Source: Alphaproteobacteria bacterium (GTDB lineage Bacteria; Pseudomonadota; Alphaproteobacteria; Rs-D84; CASDRH01). From it: DNA of 64,000 nt. This document shows, in pieces, positions 35,423 through 44,615 of this stretch; position 1 is the stretch's first letter, and every line of letters starts with the position of its first letter. Under the pieces are notes generated by a model. It was not told where the DNA came from. It saw only the letters and a list, made by a program, of their open reading frames with translations, and ran no database searches. A program made the position numbers and the translations under genes. The stretch spans positions 1 to 64,000 of the forward strand of contig JAOASE010000006.1 of assembly GCA_025210155.1 (NCBI GenBank), read 5' to 3'.

Positions 35423-36907
35423 TTATTTTTTCTTACTTAGATTTGGTTTCATAGTTGGGAATGCTATGATATCTCTGATAGATTCGTTACCTGTGATAAT
35501 CATGATAAGTCTATCAAGTCCGATACCTAGCCCACCTGTAGGAGGCATTCCGTATTCTAATGCAGCAATGAAATCTTCATCAAGATCTTCTGCTTCATCA
35601 TTGAATTCTTTTTGAGCTACCTGAGCTTCCATTCTTTCTCTTTGGTCTCTTGGATCAGATAATTCAGAGTAAGCGTTAGAAACTTCCATACCACAAATTC
35701 TTGTTTCAAATCTTTCAACTAATCTTGGATGATCTCTGTGCTCTTTAGTTAAAGGAGAAACATCTTTTGGATAGTCCGTAACGTGAACTGGTTGAATTAA
35801 CTTTGGCTCTACTAGCTCGAAGATTTCTTCAATAACTTGTCCCCAGTTCATGTTTTTATCAGTGTGAACTTCTAGTTCGTCAGCTATTTTACGAACATCT
35901 TCAACAGTCGATTCTAGAGAAATTTCTTTACCTAATTCTTCTTTGATTAGATCAAGCATTGTTGCCCTTCTGAATGGAGGTGTGAAATCTACTTCGTGTC
36001 CTGCAAATGAGCATTTGTAACTTCCGTGAACTGATTTAACTAAATGAGCTATTAGGTTTTCTGTTAGTTCCATCATATCGTTGTAGTCAGCGAATTGTTG
36101 ATATATTTCCATCATTGTAAATTCTGGATTATGAGTTGTATCTATACCTTCGTTTCTGAACATACGACCAATTTCGAAAATTCTTTCAAATCCACCTATT
36201 GTTAGTCTTTTAAGGTGAAGCTCTGGAGCGATTCTCAAGAATAGGTCCATATCCAAAGCATTGTGGTGAGTAGTAAATGGTTTTGCTGCTGCTCCAGTTT
36301 GTTGTGTATGTAAAATTGGAGTTTCAACTTCCATGAAGTCTTTATCTCCTAAATATCTTCTAACTTCGCTTATGATTTTAGAACGGTTTCTCAAAGTCGC
36401 TCTACTATCTTCGTTCATGATTAAATCAAGATATCTTTGTCTGTATTTAATTTCAGTATCTTTTAAGCCGTGATATTTTTCTGGCAATGGTAATAAGTTT
36501 TTAGATAGAACTGTTAATTCTTTAACCCTAACTGTTAGTTCACCAGCTTGAGTTCTTGTTATAACACCTCTTACTCCAGCCCAGTCACCAACTGCTAAAT
36601 TTTTCATTATAAATTGTTGATCTTCTGGAAGTTCTTTTTTATATGCGAAAACTTGGATTTTACCACTTTCGTCTCTAACGTCCATGAACATTCCTGAATT
36701 TCTATATGCGTAGATTCTACCAGCAACTATTACTTCATCTTCAGTTTGTGTATCAGCTTCTAGACCCTTATACTTGACTTGAAGTTCTCCAGCCTTATGC
36801 GTAGGCTTAAATATATGAGGGTATGCGTTGATACCTGCATCTTCTAGTTTTGCTAATTTTTCTAATTTTGATAGCTTTTGCTGATTGTAAACTTTTTCGT
36901 TGCTCAT
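35423..36907 (-). CDS. lysS: Lysyl-tRNA synthetase, class II
   Basis: 494 residues. An OB-fold anticodon-binding domain (VIVAGRIYAYRNSGMFMDVRDESGKIQVF), then class II motifs: EVETPILHTQQTGAAAKPF, FEIGRMFRNEGIDTTHNPEFTMMEIYQ (motif 2) and MPPTGGLGIGLDRLIMIITG (motif 3). It charges tRNA-Lys. AAGGA precedes the ATG; a consensus promoter lies about 65 nt upstream. Confidence 0.95.
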   Translation of the reverse strand: MSNEKVYNQQKLSKLEKLAKLEDAGINAYPHIFKPTHKAGELQVKYKGLEADTQTEDEVIVAGRIYAYRNSGMFMDVRDESGKIQVFAYKKELPEDQQFIMKNLAVGDWAGVRGVITRTQAGELTVRVKELTVLSKNLLPLPEKYHGLKDTEIKYRQRYLDLIMNEDSRATLRNRSKIISEVRRYLGDKDFMEVETPILHTQQTGAAAKPFTTHHNALDMDLFLRIAPELHLKRLTIGGFERIFEIGRMFRNEGIDTTHNPEFTMMEIYQQFADYNDMMELTENLIAHLVKSVHGSYKCSFAGHEVDFTPPFRRATMLDLIKEELGKEISLESTVEDVRKIADELEVHTDKNMNWGQVIEEIFELVEPKLIQPVHVTDYPKDVSPLTKEHRDHPRLVERFETRICGMEVSNAYSELSDPRDQRERMEAQVAQKEFNDEAEDLDEDFIAALEYGMPPTGGLGIGLDRLIMIITGNESIRDIIAFPTMKPNLSKKK

Positions 36908-36969
36908 TTATGAATTCCTTCAATTAATTTTAGTCGTTAAAAACCCCTTATAATATAGGGATAAGAGAA

Positions 36970-36998
36970 ATTATACTTATATAAAAAATAGATGTCAA
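36970..36998 (-). promoter_or_regulatory. Consensus sigma-70 promoter of lysS
   Basis: Minus strand TTGACA (36993-36998), exactly 17 nt, TATAAT (36970-36975): a perfect consensus. The leader contains a CCC...GGGG hairpin followed by T5, which might attenuate lysS. Confidence 0.85.
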
Positions 36999-37039
36999 TG
37001 CTTTAAATAGTGTTTTTTGTAGGATATAGTTGAAAATAC

Positions 37040-37067
37040 TTGACTTTTATGGCTGATAAGTTATTAT
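37040..37067 (+). promoter_or_regulatory. Promoter of the structured RNA upstream of rpsD
   Basis: TTGACT (37040-37045), 16-nt spacer, TATTAT (37062-37067); predicted start near 37074. Confidence 0.6.
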
Positions 37068-37073
37068 GTTGGT

Positions 37074-37197
37074 AATTTCCGAGAACGTAGGTCTGAGTAG
37101 TAGGTCTTCAAAGCCTCCTAAGGATAAGGTACCTCGCCCGAATTAATGGGACTATCGGAAGAAGTCAATTTAGAGAAAAAGGCTTTTTGATTTTTAA
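37074..37197 (+). ncRNA. Candidate structured RNA upstream of rpsD
   Basis: This stretch is richer in G+C than its surroundings. TTCCGA near the 5' end pairs with TCGGAA at 37155-37160; inside are pairings AGGT/ACCT, TAGG/CCTA and CCC/GGG around GAATTAAT. A weak AAAAAGG-CTTTTT element and a T tract follow at about 37175-37196. It could be an S4-controlled rpsD leader or an independent small RNA. It lacks the conserved SRP, tmRNA, RNase P or 5S motifs I looked for. No coding sequence occupies 36908-37273. Confidence 0.5.
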
Positions 37198-37273
37198 CAA
37201 ATCAATTATTGTTTTATGATATATTTCATTTTGCACTGCCCTGCTCTCTATGCTTAAAATAAAGGAAAAGGCT

Positions 37274-37891
37274 ATGACTAAAAGAATTCAAGCTAAACAT
37301 AAAATCGACAGAAGACATGGTGTAAACCTTTGGGGTAGAGCTAAGTCACCAATCAACACTAGAGCTTATGCTCCAGGTGAACATGGTGCTATGAAAAAAC
37401 CTCAAAAGTCTGACTTTGGTAAACAGCTTTATGCTAAACAACTTTTAAAAGGTTTCTACGGAAGTATCTCTGAAAAGAAATTCAGAAAATATTATGATGA
37501 AGCTGTTAGAAGAAAAGGTGATACTGCTGAAAACCTAATCGGTTTATTAGAATCTAGATTGGATGCTGTTGTTTATAGAGCAAAATTTGTACCTACAGTT
37601 TTCGCTGCTAGACAATTAGTTAACCACGCTCACGTTTTAGTGAACGGTAAAAAAGTAAACATCGCTTCTTACAATGTAAAACCAGGTGATGTAATTACTA
37701 TTAGAGAAAAATCTAAAGGCATGAAACTTATCACTGAAGCTCTTGCTTCTAAAGAAAGAGAATGTCCAGAGTACATTAACTGTGATGAAAAGAAAATGGA
37801 AGCTACTTACGTTAAAGTACCTTCATTCGAAGAAGTTCCTTACGCTGTTGTTATGGAACCAAATCTAATCATCGAGTTCTACTCAAGATAG
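37274..37891 (+). CDS. rpsD: Small ribosomal subunit protein S4
   Basis: 205 residues from ATG 37274, chosen because AAGGAAAAGG precedes it and [14 protein letters not shown] is the normal S4 start; an in-frame ATG at 37250 lies earlier. It has [23 protein letters not shown], an S4 RNA-binding domain ([34 protein letters not shown]) and the C-terminal [19 protein letters not shown]. It starts 30S assembly and can repress its own mRNA. The codon bias is clearly AGA-rich. Ends in TAG. Confidence 0.96.
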   Translation: MTKRIQAKHKIDRRHGVNLWGRAKSPINTRAYAPGEHGAMKKPQKSDFGKQLYAKQLLKGFYGSISEKKFRKYYDEAVRRKGDTAENLIGLLESRLDAVVYRAKFVPTVFAARQLVNHAHVLVNGKKVNIASYNVKPGDVITIREKSKGMKLITEALASKERECPEYINCDEKKMEATYVKVPSFEEVPYAVVMEPNLIIEFYSR

Positions 37892-37901
37892 TATCGATTT
37901 T

Positions 37902-37928
37902 AAAACCCTCTGGAAACGGAGGGTTTTT
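37902..37928 (+). terminator. rpsD terminator
   Basis: CCCTC (37906-37910) pairs with GAGGG (37919-37923) extended by A/T pairs, followed by T5. Confidence 0.8.
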
Positions 37929-37995
37929 ATTTACAATGCTTTTTAAATATAAGTGGTTTTTCGTAAATAAACTCTTTAATTTTCAACCTTATTAT

Positions 37996-38003
37996 GTTAT
38001 AAT
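37996..38003 (+). promoter_or_regulatory. Extended -10 promoter giving a leaderless rsmH mRNA
   Basis: TGT-TATAAT around 37996-38003 is an extended -10; the -35 region is weak. The ATG at 38010 is 6 nt downstream and no ribosome site is present. Confidence 0.65.
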
Positions 38004-38009
38004 TTTTGC

Positions 38010-38954
38010 ATGGAAAAATACGACTTACATACTCCCGTTTTGATAAAAGAAATTATTGAAACTTTTGACCCTGTTGATAATGGGGTTTATATTGATTGCA
38101 CATTTGGTGCCGGCGGATACACTAGAAGATTTTTAAAGAAATCTAAATGTAAAATCATAGCATTTGATAGAGATGAAAATGTTGCTGCTACAGCTAAAGA
38201 ATTTAAGGAAGAATTTGGCGATAGATTTGAATTCTTTCAATTACCATTCTCAAAAATAGGTGAAGTTTTTGCTGAAGGAAAAATTAATAATGGTGAAAAA
38301 ATTGATGGGATAATTTTTGACATCGGTGTTTCTTCTATGCAGATAGACCAAAAAGAAAGAGGCTTCTCTTTTAGATTTGAAGATGCTCCATTGGATATGA
38401 GAATGAGTAAAGAAATCAAAACTCCTGCGTGGGAAATTTTAAAAGATTTTTCTGCTAAAGAGTTGGCTGATATTTTTTATAATTTTGGAGATGAAAAAAA
38501 TTCTTTTAGAATTGCTAATAGAATTGTTAAAATAAGAGAGGAAAAACCTTTTCAAAAAACAGGTGACCTTGTTAAATGCATTGAAGATGTTGTTGGGAAA
38601 TTTAAATCCAAATCTTCTATACAAAGAGTGTTTCAATCTTTAAGAATTTTTGTTAATGATGAATTGGGTGAATTAAAAACAGCCTTATCTGCTACTAAAG
38701 AAATGGTAAAAAAAGATGGGATAGTTGGAGTTGTTACATTCCACTCTATTGAGGATAGAATTGTTAAGAATTTCTTTAAAGAAAATTCTAATTTGAAAAC
38801 GTCTACAAATAGATATGCTCCCGTAGATTTCAACGAAGATGAAAAATTTGATTTTAAAATTATAGATAAACGTGGTATAGTTGCTAGTAGTGAAGAGTTA
38901 GAACATAATCCTAGATCTCATTCTGCAAGATTTAGATATGCTATTAGAAATTAA
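38010..38954 (+). CDS. rsmH: 16S rRNA m4C1402 methyltransferase RsmH (MraW)
   Basis: 314 residues. HTPVLIKEII at the N-terminus, SAM-binding GVYIDCTFGAGGYTRRFL, GIIFDIGVSSMQIDQKERGFSFRFEDAPLDMRM and the C-terminal TFHSIEDRIVKNFF are diagnostic. Methylates C1402 in the P site. First gene of the dcw cluster; mraZ is not seen upstream. It is followed by ftsL. Confidence 0.95.
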   Translation: MEKYDLHTPVLIKEIIETFDPVDNGVYIDCTFGAGGYTRRFLKKSKCKIIAFDRDENVAATAKEFKEEFGDRFEFFQLPFSKIGEVFAEGKINNGEKIDGIIFDIGVSSMQIDQKERGFSFRFEDAPLDMRMSKEIKTPAWEILKDFSAKELADIFYNFGDEKNSFRIANRIVKIREEKPFQKTGDLVKCIEDVVGKFKSKSSIQRVFQSLRIFVNDELGELKTALSATKEMVKKDGIVGVVTFHSIEDRIVKNFFKENSNLKTSTNRYAPVDFNEDEKFDFKIIDKRGIVASSEELEHNPRSHSARFRYAIRN

Positions 38955-38978
38955 AATGATTTGGAGAGAGCTAAGTAA

Positions 38979-39323
38979 ATGAAAGAAAATTTAAAAAAAG
39001 TATTAATATTGTGGAAGGACATAATTTTTCATCCGAATAAGATTCGTGGTGGTTTTTCTATATTTATATTTTTGATTATATTTCTTCTTGTTTATAGTAT
39101 CCAATATCACATATCTGTTAACGCAACTAAAACTACAAGATTAAATGCTAAGATTAGAGATTTAGATACTCAATTAAAGATTTTAAAAACCGAGTTTGAA
39201 TATCAAACTTCAAATCCTAGAATTGCTCATCTTTATGACTTATATTTAAAAGATGATTATCAAAACAAAAATAGAAAAATCTATATTGAACAATTAGAAA
39301 TTAATTCCAAAGCTTTTGAATAA
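38979..39323 (+). CDS. ftsL: FtsL-like cell division protein
   Basis: 114 residues: short cytosolic head, one transmembrane helix (about 25-45, FSIFIFLIIFLLVYSI) and a coiled-coil region (RLNAKIRDLDTQLKILKTEFEYQT) with a SNPRIAHLYDLYL tail. The sequence is too divergent for recognition by sequence alone; size, topology and position between rsmH and ftsI make FtsL the obvious call. GGAGAG precedes the ATG. It joins FtsB/FtsQ at the septum. Confidence 0.75.
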   Translation: MKENLKKVLILWKDIIFHPNKIRGGFSIFIFLIIFLLVYSIQYHISVNATKTTRLNAKIRDLDTQLKILKTEFEYQTSNPRIAHLYDLYLKDDYQNKNRKIYIEQLEINSKAFE

Positions 39324-39336
39324 AATTGGGTATTTC

Positions 39337-41067
39337 ATGAAGAGGAAGATTACTTTTAGAGAGAGACTTAATAAGATGCTAAACAAATGGTTTGAGCATA
39401 ATACTTGGGTCTCTATTAATTACAAAAAAGAAATTCCTTCCTTTATAATAAACAGTGTCACTATAGATAAGAAAAAAGTTGATAGAGAACTTAGAATAAA
39501 TGTTTTAATACTTGTTTCATTTTTGCTATTTGGTGGTATAATATACAGAGCTTTAAGCCTTTCTGTAGAAGTTAATAATCCATTTAAAAATTTATTTAAG
39601 AAAAAAATTGAGATTGCCAAGTCCACAACAAAAGATGAAAACTTAAGTAGAATTGATATTGTAGATAGAAAGGGGGTTGTTCTTGCTACAGACCTTCCTA
39701 TTGAAGAACTTTATGCAAACCCTTCCATGATATTATTCCCTGAGAAAACGGCTAAAGCTATTAAAAAGATTTTTCCTGAGCTTAACGAGAACAAGCTACT
39801 TAAAAGATTTAAATCTGGGAAAAAATTTGTTTATGTTAAAAGAAAAATTTCTCCTGAAGAAAAGCAAGAGGTTTTGAAAATTGGAGATCCTGGACTTAAC
39901 TTTATTAAGAGAAATTCACGATTCTATCCTCAAGGAAAGCAATTCTCTAAAATACTTGGAAGTACAGACATTGATAATAATGGTGTTAGTGGCATAGAAA
40001 AATATTTTAACGAAGCTATATTAAATACAAATAAAAATGAAAATATTAAGCTATCTGTTGATACGAATATTAATTATATGATTAGAAAGCATCTTCTTGA
40101 TGCCATGGAGAGATTTTCTTCTAAAAATGCCGGTGCAATTCTTATGAAAAAAGATACAGGTGAAGTTATATCTATGGTTTCTCTTCCTGATTACCACCCT
40201 AAGAATGCTAAGAAATTTGTTAACAATCAATTGTATAATAATCATATGACTTTAAGTGTTTATGAAGCTGGCTCTATATTTAAAGTTTTCAACACTGCTA
40301 TGGCTTTGGAAGAAGGCTTGTTTGATCTAGGTAGGACTTATGATACTAGAAAGCCTGTTAAAATAAAAGGCGCTACTATAAAAGATAAAAAGCCTCATGG
40401 AATTATCAACATACCTGAAGTACTTTCGTACTCTTCTAACGTTGGATCTGCTAGAATTGCACTAGAATTAGGAAGAGAGGTTCAGGAAGAAACTTTAAGA
40501 AAATTTCATTTGTTCGAAAGAAGTCCTTTAGAGATTCCTGAAGTTGGATTATCACTAACTCCTAAACCTTGGAATGAAGTTGCTACCGCTGTTCTTTCTT
40601 ATGGATATGGTATGTCTGTTAGCCCTATCAATTTACTTTCAGCTTTCAACGCAACTATTAATGATGGATGCTATGTTAATCCAACACTGATAAATCTATC
40701 TGAAGAAGCGGAAGATATTGTTAGAAGAAATTGTGATAGAGTTATATCTGAAGAAAATTCAGAAATTATTAGAAAGAATTTGAGACTTGTTGTTCTTAAT
40801 GGTACTGCTCAATTAGCAAAATCTGATAAAATTAAAATTGGTGGTAAGACAGGAACTTCATTTAAACAAGGTAATGGAGGATATTCTGAGGCAAAGATAA
40901 CATTCTTTACGTCTGCTTTTCCAATTGAAAATCCTAAATACTCTTTATTAATTTTCTTCAATGATGTGAAAGCTGAAAAAATCAGAAAATGGTGTAACGA
41001 CGCATCTTGTAATGCTGTTCCTGTTAGTAAGGATATTATTGAGGATATATATGAAATCCTAGACTAG
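39337..41067 (+). CDS. ftsI: Septal peptidoglycan transpeptidase FtsI (PBP3)
   Basis: 576 residues from ATG 39337; the open frame reaches TTG 39316, which overlaps ftsL. One N-terminal transmembrane helix, a dimerisation domain (IDIVDRKGVVLATDLPIEELYANP), then the transpeptidase: SxxK in YEAGSIFKVFN, SxN in SSNVGSARIA and KTGT. Also GVSGIEKYFN. It cross-links septal murein. Ends in TAG. Confidence 0.92.
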   Translation: MKRKITFRERLNKMLNKWFEHNTWVSINYKKEIPSFIINSVTIDKKKVDRELRINVLILVSFLLFGGIIYRALSLSVEVNNPFKNLFKKKIEIAKSTTKDENLSRIDIVDRKGVVLATDLPIEELYANPSMILFPEKTAKAIKKIFPELNENKLLKRFKSGKKFVYVKRKISPEEKQEVLKIGDPGLNFIKRNSRFYPQGKQFSKILGSTDIDNNGVSGIEKYFNEAILNTNKNENIKLSVDTNINYMIRKHLLDAMERFSSKNAGAILMKKDTGEVISMVSLPDYHPKNAKKFVNNQLYNNHMTLSVYEAGSIFKVFNTAMALEEGLFDLGRTYDTRKPVKIKGATIKDKKPHGIINIPEVLSYSSNVGSARIALELGREVQEETLRKFHLFERSPLEIPEVGLSLTPKPWNEVATAVLSYGYGMSVSPINLLSAFNATINDGCYVNPTLINLSEEAEDIVRRNCDRVISEENSEIIRKNLRLVVLNGTAQLAKSDKIKIGGKTGTSFKQGNGGYSEAKITFFTSAFPIENPKYSLLIFFNDVKAEKIRKWCNDASCNAVPVSKDIIEDIYEILD

Positions 41068-41131
41068 TTTACCGTGCCTTTTGCTTTACTTAATTCCAAT
41101 TATAACAAATTAAATTTATCCTATTTTTTAC

Positions 41132-41159
41132 TTTCAAATTCCACATATTGTGATATAAT
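41132..41159 (+). promoter_or_regulatory. Promoter of mraY-ftsW-murG
   Basis: TTTCAA (41132-41137), 16-nt spacer, TATAAT (41154-41159) with an upstream TG (extended -10). About 29 nt before the ATG. Confidence 0.6.
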
Positions 41160-41188
41160 ATTTTTATTAAAAATTTAAGGAGAATTTT

Positions 41189-42268
41189 ATGCTTTATAAT
41201 TTATTTGCAAGCCACGATGGCATCTTTAACGTTCTTAGATATACATCATTTAGAGCTGGCGCTGCTTTAATAATTTCTATTATATTTTCACTAATACTAG
41301 GAAAGTATTTAATACCTGTTTTCAAAAAACTTCAAGGGCAAGGACAAACTATTAGAGAAGATGGGCCTCAAAGTCATTTATCTAAAAAAGGAACTCCTAC
41401 AATGGGAGGATTTATATTTATAATTGCATTCCTTTTGAGTTCTATTTTATTTGCTGATTTAACTAATCCTTTTGTATGGATTGCTTTAGCTGTTACGGCT
41501 GGATTTTTCTTAGTTGGATTTGCTGATGATTACCTTGTTGTTAAGAAAAAGAGTTCTAAAGGTTTAAGTGCTAAATTAAGACTATTAATAGAATTTTTAA
41601 TTGTTGGTTCTGCTGTTTATGCAATACAACAACTATTCCCTTTTAATTTACAAAATGAAGTGCTACTTCCATTCTTTAAAGACTTCTCTTTAGATCTTGG
41701 AATTTTCTTTATAGTATTTGCATGTGTTGTTGTTGTCGGCACTTCTAACGCTGTAAATATTACAGATGGATTAGATGGACTTGCCACTTTGATTTCTATA
41801 AATGTAATTTCTGTTTTAGCGATATTTGCATTCCTTTTAGGAAGGGTTGACTATTCTAATTATTTACATTTTCAATATATACCTTATGCGTCTGAGTTAT
41901 TAATTCTATCATTTGCATTTATTGGTGGATTACTAGGATTTTATTGGTACAACTCTAAACCTGCTCAAATATTCATGGGGGACTGCGGTTCTTTGGCTAT
42001 AGGTGGTTTCTTAGGTATTCTATCTGTTATGTTGAAGAGTGAATTTGTTTTAGCTATTGCTGGAGCTGTATTCATTGCTGAAATATCTTCATCTGTTATA
42101 CAAAGAGTTTATTATAAGATAAGTAATGGTAAGAGAGTTTTTAAAATGGCTCCTTTACACCATCATTTTGAACTTTCAGGATGGGCTGAAGAAAAGATTG
42201 TGGCTAGATTTTGGATAATTTCTTTCCTATTCTGTATGATTGCTTTATTGAGTATAAAACTTAGATAA
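41189..42268 (+). CDS. mraY: Phospho-N-acetylmuramoyl-pentapeptide transferase MraY
   Basis: 359 residues with ten membrane helices. GQTIREDGPQSHLSKKGTPTMGG, FADDYL (the Asp pair), NITDGLDGLA, FYWYNSKPAQIFMGDCGSLAIGG and MAPLHHHFE are the MraY signatures. Makes lipid I in the inner membrane. AAGGAG precedes the ATG. murE and murF, normally upstream, and murD, normally downstream, are missing. Confidence 0.96.
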   Translation: MLYNLFASHDGIFNVLRYTSFRAGAALIISIIFSLILGKYLIPVFKKLQGQGQTIREDGPQSHLSKKGTPTMGGFIFIIAFLLSSILFADLTNPFVWIALAVTAGFFLVGFADDYLVVKKKSSKGLSAKLRLLIEFLIVGSAVYAIQQLFPFNLQNEVLLPFFKDFSLDLGIFFIVFACVVVVGTSNAVNITDGLDGLATLISINVISVLAIFAFLLGRVDYSNYLHFQYIPYASELLILSFAFIGGLLGFYWYNSKPAQIFMGDCGSLAIGGFLGILSVMLKSEFVLAIAGAVFIAEISSSVIQRVYYKISNGKRVFKMAPLHHHFELSGWAEEKIVARFWIISFLFCMIALLSIKLR

Positions 42269-42294
42269 GTTGGATTAGTTCTGTAGGAGAGATA

Positions 42295-43431
42295 ATGAGT
42301 TTTGAAATAGAAAGTATTGATATAAGAGACAAAATGAAAGAGAAGCTTCTTTCTTTTGATAAGGGGTTGTTAATTCCTGTTATAGCTCTTATGGTTATAG
42401 GCTTTCTTATGGCATTCTCAGCCTTTCCTTATAATGCTCAAAGAATTGGCGCCAATGGGTTTGCTCTTACTAAAAAATATTTAATATATGCTTTTGTATC
42501 TTGTATAGTAATGGCTATATTTTCTTTTTCAAATCAAAGAAGAATTAAAAGTTTAGGTATAATAGGTTTTATAGGGACTCTTGCCCTTCTTGTTTCTGTT
42601 TTTTTTATAGGAACCACTATTAAAGGTGGTACTAGATGGATTGATATAGGTATCACAACTATTCAACCATCTGAATTATTAAAACCATTTTATATTATTG
42701 TTAATGCTATTCTACTTGTTAGATTTAAGAAAAATATGAAAAAGAATAGAACTCTTCAAGCTAGAAAACTTGGAGTTCTTATACTTGCTCTATTCGGATT
42801 TATTGCTGGAAATATTATTATTCAACCGGACCTTGGTATGACACTTGTTTTCTTCGTTATATTTGCTTCTCAGGTTTTCATTGCAGGCTTTCCTTGGAAA
42901 TATGTTATTGGATTTGCTGGTATCGGTGTGGGTATGATATTTTTGGCTTATAACACCCTACCCCATGTGCATAAAAGAATAAATACTTTCTTGTATCCAG
43001 AGCAATCAGATACTTATCAGATTGATAGTGCTTTGAGAACTATTAAAGCATCTGGATTCTTTTCATCTCCTGGAAATATATTGAAAAAGAATGTTCCCGA
43101 TGTTCATACAGATTTCATTTTAGCAGCTATATTTGAAAATCTTGGAATTATTGGTGGAGTTGGAGTTCTTTGCCTGATACTTTGGATTGTTATTAAAGGA
43201 TTTAAAGTGTGTAAAAAACGCCTAATAGATGATGACTTTGCATTATTTGTTGCATTCCCTATGATAATATTATTTCTAACGCAATGCTTGATTAATATTG
43301 GAGGTACTTTAAGATTAATACCTTCTAAAGGTGCTACTCTACCATTTGTATCTTATGGAGGTTCTTCATATTTATGTTTTGCAGTTGTGTTTGGGGTTTT
43401 AATAAGCTTAACTAGAAAATATAATTTTTAA
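42295..43431 (+). CDS. ftsW: Septal glycan polymerase FtsW
   Basis: 378 residues, about ten membrane helices of the SEDS family: GGTRWIDIGITTIQPSELLKPFYI, IIQPDLGMTLVFF, DSALRTIKASG, and DFILAAIFENLG. C-terminal SKGATLPFVSYGGSSYL is the conserved SEDS end. Acts with FtsI. Starts 26 bp after mraY with AGGAGA before the ATG. Confidence 0.93.
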   Translation: MSFEIESIDIRDKMKEKLLSFDKGLLIPVIALMVIGFLMAFSAFPYNAQRIGANGFALTKKYLIYAFVSCIVMAIFSFSNQRRIKSLGIIGFIGTLALLVSVFFIGTTIKGGTRWIDIGITTIQPSELLKPFYIIVNAILLVRFKKNMKKNRTLQARKLGVLILALFGFIAGNIIIQPDLGMTLVFFVIFASQVFIAGFPWKYVIGFAGIGVGMIFLAYNTLPHVHKRINTFLYPEQSDTYQIDSALRTIKASGFFSSPGNILKKNVPDVHTDFILAAIFENLGIIGGVGVLCLILWIVIKGFKVCKKRLIDDDFALFVAFPMIILFLTQCLINIGGTLRLIPSKGATLPFVSYGGSSYLCFAVVFGVLISLTRKYNF

Positions 43432-43457
43432 TACATTTTGTTGATAAGGATTTTAAT

Positions 43458-44552
43458 ATGAAAAATAAAAAAATAGTTTTTACTGCTGGTGGTACTGGCG
43501 GACATCTATTCCCTTCTGTTGCTGTTGCAAAGGAAATGAAAAAAGATGGTTATAGAGTATTTCTTATAACAGATAAAAGAGGTAAAGAGTTTACTGAAAA
43601 AGGGGTTTTTGAAAAAGTTATTTCTATACCTGCTGGGGGGATAGTTGGTAAATCTAAATTATTTAAAATAATGAGTTTGATGAAACTTGGATTTGGCTCT
43701 TTTATTTCATTTATTAAGCTTTTGTTTATGAGACCTAAAGTGATAGTTGGATTTGGCGGGTATACTACTGTGTCTGTTATATTGGCAGGATGGATATTAA
43801 GAAAGAAAGTTATAATACACTCTGCTGATTCTGTTATGGGATTATCTAATAAAATACTTTGTAGATTTGCAAATAAAATTTTGACCTCTTTCGAAAATGT
43901 AAAAGGCATTCCTGCTGGAAATAATAGTAAAATAGTTTTTACAGGACTTCCTCTTAGAGAAAATATTTTAAAACTTTCAGAAAGTAAAAAATATAAAGCT
44001 CCTTCAAAAGATGAAAAGATTAATATTATTATTACTGGAGGTTCTCAAGGATCTGCTGCCCTTGGTAAAGATTGTGCAATAGCTTTTTCTTTACTTGATG
44101 ATGAAGTAAAATCTAGATTAAATATAAATCATCAGGTTAGAAAAGAAGATATTGATACTGTATTAGATATTTATGAAAATGCTGGATTATCTAAGAATAT
44201 TAATTGCGAACCTTTCTTTGATAATATGTCTGAATTATATAAAGACTGCCATTTGTTTATTGGAAGAAGTGGTGCTTCTTCAGTAGTGGAAAATGCTTTG
44301 CTGGGTGTTCCTTCTATCTTCATACCTCTTTGGCATAAGGATAGACAGCAGTTCCTTAACGCTGAGCAGTTAACATCTGTCGGTGGAGCTCTTATGATAG
44401 AACCTAAAGAGTATTCTTCGGAAGTTTTAAAAAACATTCTTAACGAAGTTTTTGATGGTAAAAAACTTTTAGATATGAACAAGGCTTTATCTCAGGTTTC
44501 TATTAAGAATGGTAGCGTAGAAATACCTCTAGTTCTTAAGGAAGAATTTTAA
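43458..44552 (+). CDS. murG: Lipid II synthase MurG
   Basis: 364 residues, GT-B glycosyltransferase. VFTAGGTGGHLFPSVAVAKEM (first nucleotide-sugar/acceptor loop), ITGGSQGSAALGKD, and GRSGASSVVENALLGVPSIFIPLWHKDRQQFLNAEQLTSVGGA in the C-terminal domain. Adds GlcNAc to lipid I. Last gene of the shortened dcw cluster; murC, murB, ddl, ftsQ, ftsA and ftsZ are not downstream here. Confidence 0.95.
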   Translation: MKNKKIVFTAGGTGGHLFPSVAVAKEMKKDGYRVFLITDKRGKEFTEKGVFEKVISIPAGGIVGKSKLFKIMSLMKLGFGSFISFIKLLFMRPKVIVGFGGYTTVSVILAGWILRKKVIIHSADSVMGLSNKILCRFANKILTSFENVKGIPAGNNSKIVFTGLPLRENILKLSESKKYKAPSKDEKINIIITGGSQGSAALGKDCAIAFSLLDDEVKSRLNINHQVRKEDIDTVLDIYENAGLSKNINCEPFFDNMSELYKDCHLFIGRSGASSVVENALLGVPSIFIPLWHKDRQQFLNAEQLTSVGGALMIEPKEYSSEVLKNILNEVFDGKKLLDMNKALSQVSIKNGSVEIPLVLKEEF

Positions 44553-44615
44553 AATTTGACTTTGTCATTTATCCTACTAATAATTATTATATGAATTAAT
44601 TAAAAGGAGGTTTAA

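Noticed and set aside
37074-37197. Known RNA such as SRP, 5S or RNase P RNA
   Set aside because: The conserved SRP apical-loop, 5S and RNase P core motifs are missing.
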